DNA of 6,296 bases, from positions 1 to 6,296 of the forward strand of contig JABFXB010000248.1 in the NCBI GenBank assembly GCA_013361975.1. The letters run 5' to 3'. Position 1 is the stretch's first letter. Each line of letters starts with the position of its first letter. Made by a program: the position numbers and the translations under genes. This stretch comes from Dermatophilaceae bacterium (GTDB taxonomy: Bacteria > Actinomycetota > Actinomycetes > Actinomycetales > Dermatophilaceae). Shown here one piece after another: positions 1 through 5,726 of this stretch. A model generated the notes under the pieces. It was not told the DNA's origin. It did no database searches and saw only the letters and a list, made by a program, of their open reading frames with translations.

Positions 1-1001
1 GATCTGAGCTCGCGGTCGACCCGGTTGGCACGCCACTCGACGTTGTCGAGGTGCTCGGTGTTGAGGATGCCGTTGTCGACGGCTCGCGCGTCTCCCTCGA
101 CGCCCAGCACGAACCCGCCGGGCGCCACGAGCTCGCCGAGGCGCGTCGTGAACAGACCTGACCCTGCATACAGGTCGAGCACGCGGTCGCCGGGCTCGGC
201 GCCGAGCAGGTCGACGACCCGGGAGAGGAACGTCGACGCGGCGCCGGGGTGCACCTGCCAGAAGCCGCGCGCGGCCACGACGTACTCGCCCTGCCAGTCC
301 CCGTCGACGACCCGTTCGCCGACGAGTCCGCCGGTCGGCTCCGCGCCTGACTCCCCCGCCGGCACCGGCACGAGCAGCGGCTCGTCGGGGTGGGCGGCGT
401 CGACGACGTCGACCGACTCGACGTCGGGCCACTCGGTGTCGAGCACGCCCGAGTCGATGACGCCCTGCGTCGCGATGAGGCAGTCCTCCACCGGCACGAC
501 GTGGCGCGACCGGTGCCCCCGCAGGCCGGCACGACCGGAGGCGTCGACGGCGAACTCGACGCGAGTGCGCCAGCGCAGCCCCTCCTCGTCGCCCGGGACG
601 GGGCGCACCTCGACCGAGACGTCGGTCTTCGCGATGCGGGCGAACTGCTCGCGCACGACGTCCGCCTTCAGGGCGCGCTGTGTCTCGAGGGTGGCGTGCT
701 GGAAGTCGCACCCCCCGCACTGGCCGGGAACGGCGTACGGGCAGGGCCGCTCGACCCGACCGGGCGCCGCCTCGAGCACCTCGACCGCGTCGGCGCGCAC
801 GAAGCTGTCGCCGACCCGCCCCTCCGTGACACGCGCGACCACCCGTTCGCCGGGCAGCGTGTGCCGCACGAAGACGACCTGTCCCTCGTGGCGTGCGACG
901 CAGTGCCCGCCGTGGGCGACCGGTCCGACGTCGACCGTCCACTCCTGCCCGACGAGCGACTCTCCGCCGGCTGCGCGCTCGCGGGTGGGGCGTGCGCTCA
1001 C
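1..1001 (-). CDS. TrmA/RlmD-family class I SAM-dependent RNA methyltransferase (C-terminus cut by window edge)
   Basis: Probable RNA m5U methyltransferase (COG2265; TrmA/RlmC/RlmD group) that would methylate a uridine of tRNA or rRNA in the cytosol using S-adenosylmethionine. The first 333 residues are in the window. Residues about 17-75 form a TRAM-like RNA-binding barrel. Cysteines C87, C95, C98 (in CGGCDFQHA) and C174 (in VEDCLI) match the four 4Fe-4S ligands of RlmD-type enzymes. LRWRTRVEF at 142-150 corresponds to the family's conserved YRNR-like stretch. FWQVHP at 247-252 and SAM motif I (VLDLYAGSGLFTTRL, 274-288) follow. The catalytic cysteine and the DPPR-type motif would lie beyond position 1. 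The GTG start at 1001-999 overlaps the permease stop in GTGA, so the two genes are probably translationally coupled. Which RNA and which uridine is modified cannot be told. M. tuberculosis Rv2689c is the apparent positional equivalent (from memory). Family assignment is firm; substrate is open. Confidence 0.93.
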   Translation of the reverse strand, partial: MSARPTRERAAGGESLVGQEWTVDVGPVAHGGHCVARHEGQVVFVRHTLPGERVVARVTEGRVGDSFVRADAVEVLEAAPGRVERPCPYAVPGQCGGCDFQHATLETQRALKADVVREQFARIAKTDVSVEVRPVPGDEEGLRWRTRVEFAVDASGRAGLRGHRSRHVVPVEDCLIATQGVIDSGVLDTEWPDVESVDVVDAAHPDEPLLVPVPAGESGAEPTGGLVGERVVDGDWQGEYVVAARGFWQVHPGAASTFLSRVVDLLGAEPGDRVLDLYAGSGLFTTRLGELVAPGGFVLGVEGDARAVDNGILNTEHLDNVEWRANRVDRELR

Positions 1002-3007
1002 AGCGCTCCGCCGCGCACCGAGCCGCTGACCGGCGGCTCGTCGATCCAGTCGCGCTCGGCCCCCTCGGACGACTGCAGCTGCCACGGCACGCTGACGACC
1101 ATGACGCCGGGCGTGAACAGCAGCCGCGCCTTGAGCCGCAGGGCGCTCTGGTTGTGCAGCACCTGCTCCCACCACTTGCCGAGGACGTACTCGGGCAGGT
1201 AGACGGTCACGATGTCGCGCGGGCTGCCGCTGCGGATCGACCGCACGTAGTCGAGGATCGGCTTGGTGATCTGCCGGTACGGCGAGGCCAGCACCTTGAG
1301 CGGCACGGGGATGTCGCGCTTGTCCCACTCGGTGAGCAGCGCCTGCGTCTCGTCGGGGTCGACGTCGACCGTGACGGCCTCGAGGACCGACGGCCGACTG
1401 GCGCGGGCGTAGGCCAGGGCCCGCATCGTCGGCTTGTGGATCTTGGAGATGCAGACGATGGCGTGCACGTGGCTGGGCAGCATCGGCCGGTCGACGTCCC
1501 AGTCGATGGCGAGCTCGTCGCGCACCCGGTTGTAGTGCTTGCGGATGCCCAGCATGAGGGCGAAGAGCAGCACCATGGCGAGGATGGCGTACTTGGCGCC
1601 GGCCTGGAACTTCGTCGCCAGCACGACGATGAGCACGGTCGCCGACATCGCCGCGCCGACCGCGTTGATGACGCGCGAGCGCTGCATGCGGCTGCGCTCC
1701 TTGGCGTTCCGCTCGAGCCGGAGGTGCCGGGTCCAGTGCCGGACCATGCCGACCTGGCTCGTCGTGAACGACACGAAGACACCCACGATGTAGAGCTGGA
1801 TGAGGGCTGTGACCTCGGCCTTGAAGACGATGACGAGCAGGATGGCCGCGCCGGCGAGCATGAGGATGCCGTTGGAGAAGGCGAGCCGGTCGCCGCGCGT
1901 GTGCATCTGCCGTGGCAGGTAGCCGTCGCGGGCGAGGATCGAGCCGAGCACGGGGAACCCGTTGAACGCCGTGTTGGCGGCGAGCACGAGGATCAGGCCG
2001 GTGACGATCGAGACGAAGACGACCCCGATCGGGAAGTCGGCGAACACGGCGTTCGCGAGCTGGCCGATCGCGGTGTGCTGGACGTAGCCGTCGCCGACCG
2101 GTCGGCCGTCGCGCAGCAGCTGGGTCGCGGGGTCCTCGGCGATCTTGACGCCGGTCCACTGGCCCAGCGCGATGATCGAGCTGAGCATCGCGATCGACAG
2201 GCCGCCCATGAGCAGCAGCGTGGTGGCGGCGTTGTCGCTCTTCGGCTTGCGGAAGGCGGGGACCCCGTTGCTGATCGCCTCGACACCGGTCAGGGCGGCG
2301 CAGCCCGACGAGAACGCGCGCAGCAGCAGGAACGCCGCCGCGACCCCCGTCAGCTCGTCGCCGTGCTGCGACACGAGGGTCAGTGAGGAGCTCTCGGCCG
2401 GGGTGAGGGTGCCGGTGAAGTGCTGGATGAAGCCGTAGAGGCCCATCCCGATGATGGCGACCATGAAGGCGTAGACCGGCACCGCGAACGCCTTGCCCGA
2501 CTCGCGCACGCCGCGCAGATTCATCGCCGTCAGGAAGAGGATCAGCGCGACCGCGACGAGCACCTCGCGGCCGCGCACGAAGCCGAGCACCGTGGCGGCG
2601 TTCTGCACGCCGGACGAGATCGAGACCGCGACGGTGAGCACGTAGTCGACGAGGAGCGCACTCGCGACGGTCAGCCCGGCCTTCGGGCCGAGGTTGACCG
2701 TGGCCACCTCGTAGTCGCCGCCACCGGACGGGTAGGCGTGCACGTTCTGGCGGTAGGACGCGACGACGACGACCATGACGAGGACGACCGCGACGGTGAT
2801 CTGCCAGCTGTGCGTGACGGCGAAGGCCCCGCCGGCCAGCCCCAGCATGAGCAGGATCTCGTCGGGCGCGTACGCCACCGACGACAGCGCGTCGCTCGCG
2901 AAGATGGGCAACGCCAGGCGCTTGGGCAGCAGGGTCTCGCCCAGCTTGTCGCTGCGCATCGCGCGGCCGAGGAGAAGTCGCTTGAACAGCGAACCGGTAC
3001 CGGGCAC
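998..3007 (-). CDS. KimA-like APC/KUP-superfamily permease, probable K+/H+ symporter
   Basis: Integral membrane transporter of 669 aa: about 12 hydrophobic helices (residues ~31-489), then a ~180-residue cytosolic domain (490-669). Automated annotation would call it an APC amino-acid permease. Long stretches nevertheless match B. subtilis KimA (YdaO): SSDALSSVAY-type TM1, SYRQ..HAYPSGGG, LLVDYVLTVAVSIS, FSSGCAALTGVEAISN, LVLAANTAFNGFP and RGDRLAFSNGI. Residues I recall as the KimA K+ site (D36, Y43, D117, Y118, T121, S125, T230, E233, Y377) are all present here as D39, Y46, D121, Y122, T125, S129, T240, E243 and Y406. The tail (about 510-640) has an alternating beta/alpha look like the USP-like domain of KimA but is longer (KimA is about 607 aa). 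I chose the GTG at 3007. An upstream in-frame GTG at 3040 would add 11 residues, but a TACAGT box lies inside that extension, and family proteins usually begin just before the FKRLLLGR stretch. K+ transport is inferred from residues, not shown; an amino-acid substrate remains possible. Confidence 0.9.
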   Translation of the reverse strand: MPGTGSLFKRLLLGRAMRSDKLGETLLPKRLALPIFASDALSSVAYAPDEILLMLGLAGGAFAVTHSWQITVAVVLVMVVVVASYRQNVHAYPSGGGDYEVATVNLGPKAGLTVASALLVDYVLTVAVSISSGVQNAATVLGFVRGREVLVAVALILFLTAMNLRGVRESGKAFAVPVYAFMVAIIGMGLYGFIQHFTGTLTPAESSSLTLVSQHGDELTGVAAAFLLLRAFSSGCAALTGVEAISNGVPAFRKPKSDNAATTLLLMGGLSIAMLSSIIALGQWTGVKIAEDPATQLLRDGRPVGDGYVQHTAIGQLANAVFADFPIGVVFVSIVTGLILVLAANTAFNGFPVLGSILARDGYLPRQMHTRGDRLAFSNGILMLAGAAILLVIVFKAEVTALIQLYIVGVFVSFTTSQVGMVRHWTRHLRLERNAKERSRMQRSRVINAVGAAMSATVLIVVLATKFQAGAKYAILAMVLLFALMLGIRKHYNRVRDELAIDWDVDRPMLPSHVHAIVCISKIHKPTMRALAYARASRPSVLEAVTVDVDPDETQALLTEWDKRDIPVPLKVLASPYRQITKPILDYVRSIRSGSPRDIVTVYLPEYVLGKWWEQVLHNQSALRLKARLLFTPGVMVVSVPWQLQSSEGAERDWIDEPPVSGSVRGGAL

Positions 3008-3013
3008 GACGCA

Positions 3014-3019
3014 ACTGTA
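3014..3019 (-). promoter_or_regulatory. -10 box for leaderless permease transcript
   Basis: TACAGT on the minus strand fits the actinobacterial TANNNT -10 consensus. Six bases (TGCGTC) separate it from the GTG at 3007, so transcription would begin at or next to the start codon and leave no ribosome-binding site, as in many actinobacterial leaderless mRNAs. I see no convincing -35 hexamer. No Shine-Dalgarno sequence precedes either candidate start, which agrees with leaderless translation. Confidence 0.5.
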
Positions 3020-3063
3020 TGACGGATCACCGAACCGCACTCACCCCGTGCGACCGGGCGGGC

Positions 3064-3090
3064 CCGGGCCGTCCGGGCCGTCCGGGCCGG
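3064..3090. repeat. Three-copy 9-bp GC tandem repeat in divergent promoter region
   Basis: The unit CCGGGCCGT occurs at 3064-3072 and 3073-3081, and a third copy with one mismatch (final T to G) occupies 3082-3090. It lies between the two divergent -10 boxes, about 45 bases from each. Each unit contains a CCGG/GGCC-rich core, and 3061-3070 (GGCCCGGGCC) is a perfect palindrome. It could be an iterated protein-binding site or simply a slippage-prone GC tract; the sequence does not decide between these. Confidence 0.7.
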
Positions 3091-3137
3091 CCAGTGCGAC
3101 GCATCCCGCCTGCGGGGTGGGCGGCCTCGTCACGGTG

Positions 3138-3143
3138 TAGCGT
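3138..3143 (+). promoter_or_regulatory. -10 box for leaderless trkA/ceoB transcript
   Basis: TAGCGT, preceded by TG, is a typical actinobacterial TANNNT -10 element. The GTG of the first TrkA gene begins seven bases after it, the spacing expected for a transcript that starts on the initiation codon. There is no purine-rich ribosome-binding site in front of this GTG, which supports leaderless translation. No clear -35 element is visible in the GC-rich upstream sequence. Confidence 0.6.
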
Positions 3144-3150
3144 CGCGTCC

Positions 3151-3813
3151 GTGCACTTCGTGATCATGGGATGCGGCCGCGTCGGGTCGACCCTCGCCCG
3201 CACCCTCGGCCGTGGTGGCCACGACGTCGCGATCATCGACGTCGACGCCTCGGCGTTCCGGCGTCTCGGCACCTCGTTCGAGGGCCAGACCGTGACCGGC
3301 GTCGGCTTCGACCGCGACACGCTCGTCGCCGCCGGCATCCGTGACGCGTACGCCTTCGCCGCCGTGAGCAGCGGCGACAACTCCAACATCCTCGCCGCCC
3401 GCGTGGCACGCGAGACGTTCGGCGTCGAGCACGTCGCGGCACGCATCTACGACCCTCAGCGGGCCATGGTCTACCAGCGCCTCGGCATCCCCACGGTGGC
3501 CACCGTGCGCTGGACGGCCGACCAGATGATCCAGCGCCTGCTCCCCCAGGGCGCCGTGCCCGAGCTGACCGACCCCAGCGGGAAGATCGTCATCGCCGAG
3601 GTGCCGCTCGCCGAGGCGTGGGTCGGTCGCCCCCTCACCGAGGTCGAGCAGCAGACGGGGGCGCGCGTCGCCTACGTGACGCGGCTGGGCGAGGGCACCC
3701 TCCCGCGCCCCGACACGGTCGTCCAGCAGGGCGACCTCGTGCACCTCGCCGTGCAGAGCGAGGAGCTCGCTCGCGTCGAGCGACTCTGCGACTCGGCACC
3801 CGCCGCCCACTGA
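3151..3813 (+). CDS. ceoB: TrkA-family potassium regulatory subunit, first of a tandem pair (CeoB-like)
   Basis: Cytosolic RCK/KTN protein of 220 aa that binds NAD(H) or another nucleotide and gates or regulates a membrane K+ transporter. Residues 1-~130 form the Rossmann TrkA_N domain: glycine motif G7-C-G9-R-V-G12, acidic residues D30 and D32 after the second strand (IIDVD), and the family's SSGDNSN turn at 73-79. Residues ~143-215 look like a TrkA_C domain (KIVIAEVPL...VGRPL...GDLVHLAV). The GTG at 3151 is chosen because the protein then begins directly with the first Rossmann strand (VHFVIMGCGRVG) and a TANNNT box sits seven bases upstream. An ATG at 3019 would add 44 low-complexity residues coded by the GC repeat region. 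It heads a two-gene unit, with the second TrkA gene 22 bases downstream. A single-domain-pair length near 220 aa matches CeoB/CeoC rather than the fused four-domain TrkA of E. coli (about 458 aa). Confidence 0.93.
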   Translation: MHFVIMGCGRVGSTLARTLGRGGHDVAIIDVDASAFRRLGTSFEGQTVTGVGFDRDTLVAAGIRDAYAFAAVSSGDNSNILAARVARETFGVEHVAARIYDPQRAMVYQRLGIPTVATVRWTADQMIQRLLPQGAVPELTDPSGKIVIAEVPLAEAWVGRPLTEVEQQTGARVAYVTRLGEGTLPRPDTVVQQGDLVHLAVQSEELARVERLCDSAPAAH

Positions 3814-3835
3814 ACGGCCCAGGAGAAGAACAAGC

Positions 3836-4522
3836 ATGCGCGTCGTCATCGCCGGGGCCGGGAGCGTCGGCCGGTCCATCGCCCGGGAGCTGCTCGGCAA
3901 CGGGCACCAGGTGCTGCTCATCGACAAGGACGCCGACGACGTCCAGGCCTCACGCGTGCCCGAGGCGTCCTGGCTGCTGGCCGACGCGTGCGAGCTCGCC
4001 GCCCTGGAGGAGGCCCGGCTCGAGGAGTCCGACGTCTGCGTCGCCGCCACGGGTGACGACAAGGCGAACCTCGTGCTCTCGCTCCTCGCCAAGACCGAGT
4101 TCGGGGTGCCGCGCACGGTCGCCCGCGTCAACAACCCGAAGAACGAGTGGATGTTCGACGAGTCCTGGGGGGTCGACGTCGCCGTGTCGACGCCGCGGCT
4201 CATGACGGCCCTCATCGAGGAGGCCGTCAGCATCGGCGACCTCGTGCGCATCTTCGAGTTCCAGCAGGGACGCGCCTCGATGGTCGAGATCACCCTCCCC
4301 GAGGGCAGCCGCTTCGCGGGCCGCCGGGTCGGCGACGTCGACTGGCCCACCGACACCGTTCTCGTGGCCATCATCCGCGACGAGCGACCCCTGGCCCCCA
4401 CCGCCGACGACGCCATGGAGGCCGGCGACGAGCTGCTCTTCATCACGACGCCCGACCAGGAGGACCAGCTCCAGGACCTCGTGGCCCCCGACGAGCGCCA
4501 CCGCAGCACCGACGCCGGCTGA
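3836..4522 (+). CDS. ceoC: TrkA-family potassium regulatory subunit, second of the pair (CeoC-like)
   Basis: Second RCK/KTN protein, 228 aa. The TrkA_N domain (residues 1-~130) carries G7-A-G9-S-V-G12, acidic D30 and D32 in LIDKD, and AATGDDKANL at 70-79 followed by the VARVNNPKNEW stretch. TrkA_C covers about 135-217, ending in DELLFITTP. The tail after ~218 is hydrophilic and probably disordered. The ATG at 3836 is supported by AGGAGA at 3821-3826, nine bases upstream, so unlike its leaderless partner this gene has a normal ribosome-binding site. The two proteins share the fold and the opening pattern but differ clearly in sequence, so they look like an ancient duplication kept as two distinct subunits, perhaps forming mixed rings. 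The membrane partner is not a TrkH/KtrB gene here; the adjacent KimA-like permease is the obvious candidate (inference). Confidence 0.94.
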   Translation: MRVVIAGAGSVGRSIARELLGNGHQVLLIDKDADDVQASRVPEASWLLADACELAALEEARLEESDVCVAATGDDKANLVLSLLAKTEFGVPRTVARVNNPKNEWMFDESWGVDVAVSTPRLMTALIEEAVSIGDLVRIFEFQQGRASMVEITLPEGSRFAGRRVGDVDWPTDTVLVAIIRDERPLAPTADDAMEAGDELLFITTPDQEDQLQDLVAPDERHRSTDAG

Positions 4523-4538
4523 GCCGCACGGCCGGCTC
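4521..4538 (+). terminator. Possible GC hairpin in convergent gap after ceoC
   Basis: GAGCCG at 4521-4526 and CGGCTC at 4533-4538 form a perfect 6-bp stem with a 6-base loop, starting inside the ceoC stop codon. A competing stem pairs GCCGGC at 4514-4519 with GCCGGC at 4531-4536. It sits in the 38-base gap between two convergent genes, where a terminator is expected, but there is no T tract on either side and the surrounding sequence is so GC-rich that short stems arise by chance. Confidence 0.3.
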
Positions 4539-4560
4539 GCGCGTACCGTGCCGACGGGCC

Positions 4561-5295
4561 TCAGGCCGTCGCGCGGGTCGGGTCGATCGGGGTGTGCCCG
4601 CGCAGCAGGATCGCGCCCATCGCCGTCACGGCCAGCAGGTATGCCGGGAAGCCGAGCACGACCTTGGCGACCCCCAAGGCGCCCACCTGCTCGGCGAGGT
4701 ACAGAGGCACCATGATCGCGAGCCTCACGACATTGAGCGCGACGAGGACCCACGTGAGACGCACGGCCACCGTCACGATCCCAGCGTGCTTGCGCCACCA
4801 GACCGGGTCCTTGGCGAACGCCTCGGGCTCGGCGAGACCGACGACGAAGCCGAAGAGCGGCCATCGCGTCAGGATCGTCACGAGGAAGACCACCAGCAGG
4901 CCCGCGTTCTGCAGCATCCCGGGCAGGAAGGCGTCCTCGGCCTTGCCCGAGCGCAGCGCGAAGAACGCCGAGATGCCCACTCCCACAGCGGCATACGCGA
5001 TGAACCTTGGGTCCTGCCGCTGCACCAGCCGGAGCAGGAGCAGGAGCACGACACAGGTGCCGGCGACGAGGAGCGTGGTCCGCAGGTCCTGCGTCACCAT
5101 CCAGGCGAGCGTGAAGGCGAGCACAGGGACGGCCGTCTCGACGGCGCCGCGCCAGCCGCCGATGGCCTCGGAGAGCTTGTCGCGCAGCAGCTCCTCCACG
5201 GTCTCGTAGCGGCGCAGGTCCGCCTCGGAGCGGCCGACCCCGTCGCCGGCGAGGTCGGCACCGGAGACGGAAGCCTCGCGGTCGGCCTCAGCCAT
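4561..5295 (-). CDS. DUF3159 family membrane protein
   Basis: Integral membrane protein of unknown function, 244 aa, matching the actinobacterial DUF3159 family (M. tuberculosis Rv2693c by position and character, from memory). The N-terminal ~48 residues are hydrophilic and acidic, ending in an amphipathic ETVEELLRDKLSEAIGG segment that is typical of the family start. About six hydrophobic segments follow: ~51-68, 72-91, 97-114, 123-154 (long, possibly two passes), 172-200 and 205-231. Between the fourth and fifth lies a polar loop rich in conserved-looking residues (LAEPEAFAKDPVWWRKHAG, about 154-172). The ATG at 5295 overlaps the stop of the upstream OB-fold gene by 8 bases (ATGGCTGA), indicating coupled translation. 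It is the last gene of the minus-strand operon and ends facing ceoC. No transport or enzymatic motif is recognised, and I assign no function. Confidence 0.9.
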   Translation of the reverse strand: MAEADREASVSGADLAGDGVGRSEADLRRYETVEELLRDKLSEAIGGWRGAVETAVPVLAFTLAWMVTQDLRTTLLVAGTCVVLLLLLRLVQRQDPRFIAYAAVGVGISAFFALRSGKAEDAFLPGMLQNAGLLVVFLVTILTRWPLFGFVVGLAEPEAFAKDPVWWRKHAGIVTVAVRLTWVLVALNVVRLAIMVPLYLAEQVGALGVAKVVLGFPAYLLAVTAMGAILLRGHTPIDPTRATA

Positions 5296-5680
5296 GCTGC
5301 TGCCCCGCGCGGCCGATGATCTCGTAGGCGGGGTTGAACATCGTGGTGACCTTCCGGCGGGTGGTGATGCGGCCCGTGGCCTGGATCTTGATGCCCGGCA
5401 CGATGCCGGCGATGCGCCGCCGGCCCAGCCAGACCAGGTGCAGCGACTCGGTGCCGTCCCAGACCTCGACGTCGAGGGCCGGGGTCTCGTCGCGGGGACG
5501 CAACGTCACCGAGCGCACCTCGCCGAGGACGGTCACCTTCGTGCGCTGCCGGGCGTCGCGGATGTGCACGACGCCGAGGTCGATGGACTCGCGGCGCAGC
5601 TCGTCGGCCTCGAGCTCGTGGGAGGACCGGGTGAGGCGGTGGGTGAGGCGCCGCAGGGCGCCCGGCTGGCCCGTGCTCAC
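5288..5680 (-). CDS. OB-fold nucleic-acid-binding domain protein
   Basis: Small cytosolic protein of 130 aa. Residues 1-~33 are a charged helical lead (TRSSHELEADELRRES). Residues ~38-125 look like a single OB-fold: VTVLGEVRSVTL (first strands), ALDVEVWDGTESLHLVWLGR (68-87, the most recognisable part), then GIVPGIKIQATGRI and a closing FNPAYEII. The pattern resembles the OB domains of RecG-type helicases and tRNA-synthetase anticodon modules, so it likely binds single-stranded DNA or RNA, but no partner or substrate is known to me. The reading frame stays open upstream as far as 5989, inside the DUF3710 gene. I chose the GTG at 5680 because GAGGGGA lies seven bases before it and the homologous protein (Rv2694c, about 120 aa from memory) has this size. 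It sits between DUF3710 (46-base gap) and DUF3159 (8-base overlap). Confidence 0.87.
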   Translation of the reverse strand: MSTGQPGALRRLTHRLTRSSHELEADELRRESIDLGVVHIRDARQRTKVTVLGEVRSVTLRPRDETPALDVEVWDGTESLHLVWLGRRRIAGIVPGIKIQATGRITTRRKVTTMFNPAYEIIGRAGQQHG

Positions 5681-5687
5681 GTGGGCG

Positions 5688-5694
5688 TCCCCTC
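5688..5694 (-). promoter_or_regulatory. Ribosome-binding site fixing the OB-fold gene start
   Basis: GAGGGGA on the minus strand lies seven bases before the GTG at 5680. It is the reason for preferring this GTG over the upstream in-frame starts, which either overlap DUF3710 or have no purine-rich sequence in front of them. Confidence 0.6.
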
Positions 5695-5726
5695 GGGACA
5701 CGGTGCGGGAGCGCACGGGCCGGCCA

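Noticed and set aside
25..1029. 334-codon open frame on the plus strand
   Set aside because: It is antisense to the methyltransferase, is composed of Arg/Ser/Thr/Pro-rich low-complexity sequence, and has no recognisable domain; it is typical of reverse-strand frames in high-GC genes.
893..2386. 497-codon open frame on the plus strand
   Set aside because: Its product is a monotonous Asp/Arg/His/Glu-rich sequence antisense to the clearly conserved permease, so it is a shadow frame.
3008..3040. GTG start at 3040 for the permease (680 aa)
   Set aside because: The added 11 residues contain the likely -10 box, have no ribosome-binding site in front, and do not resemble the family N-terminus.
3019..3150. 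ATG start at 3019 for the first TrkA protein (264 aa)
   Set aside because: The extra 44 residues are Gly/Pro/Arg low-complexity encoded by the intergenic GC repeats; the Rossmann domain begins right at the GTG at 3151.
3008..3150. ydaO-type c-di-AMP riboswitch in front of the KimA-like gene
   Set aside because: B. subtilis kimA has one, but here the promoter box sits directly against the start codon and no riboswitch-like conserved sequence is visible in the 143-base gap.
3130..4509. 459-codon open frame on the minus strand across both TrkA genes
   Set aside because: It lies antisense to two genuine Rossmann-fold genes and has biased composition without any domain.
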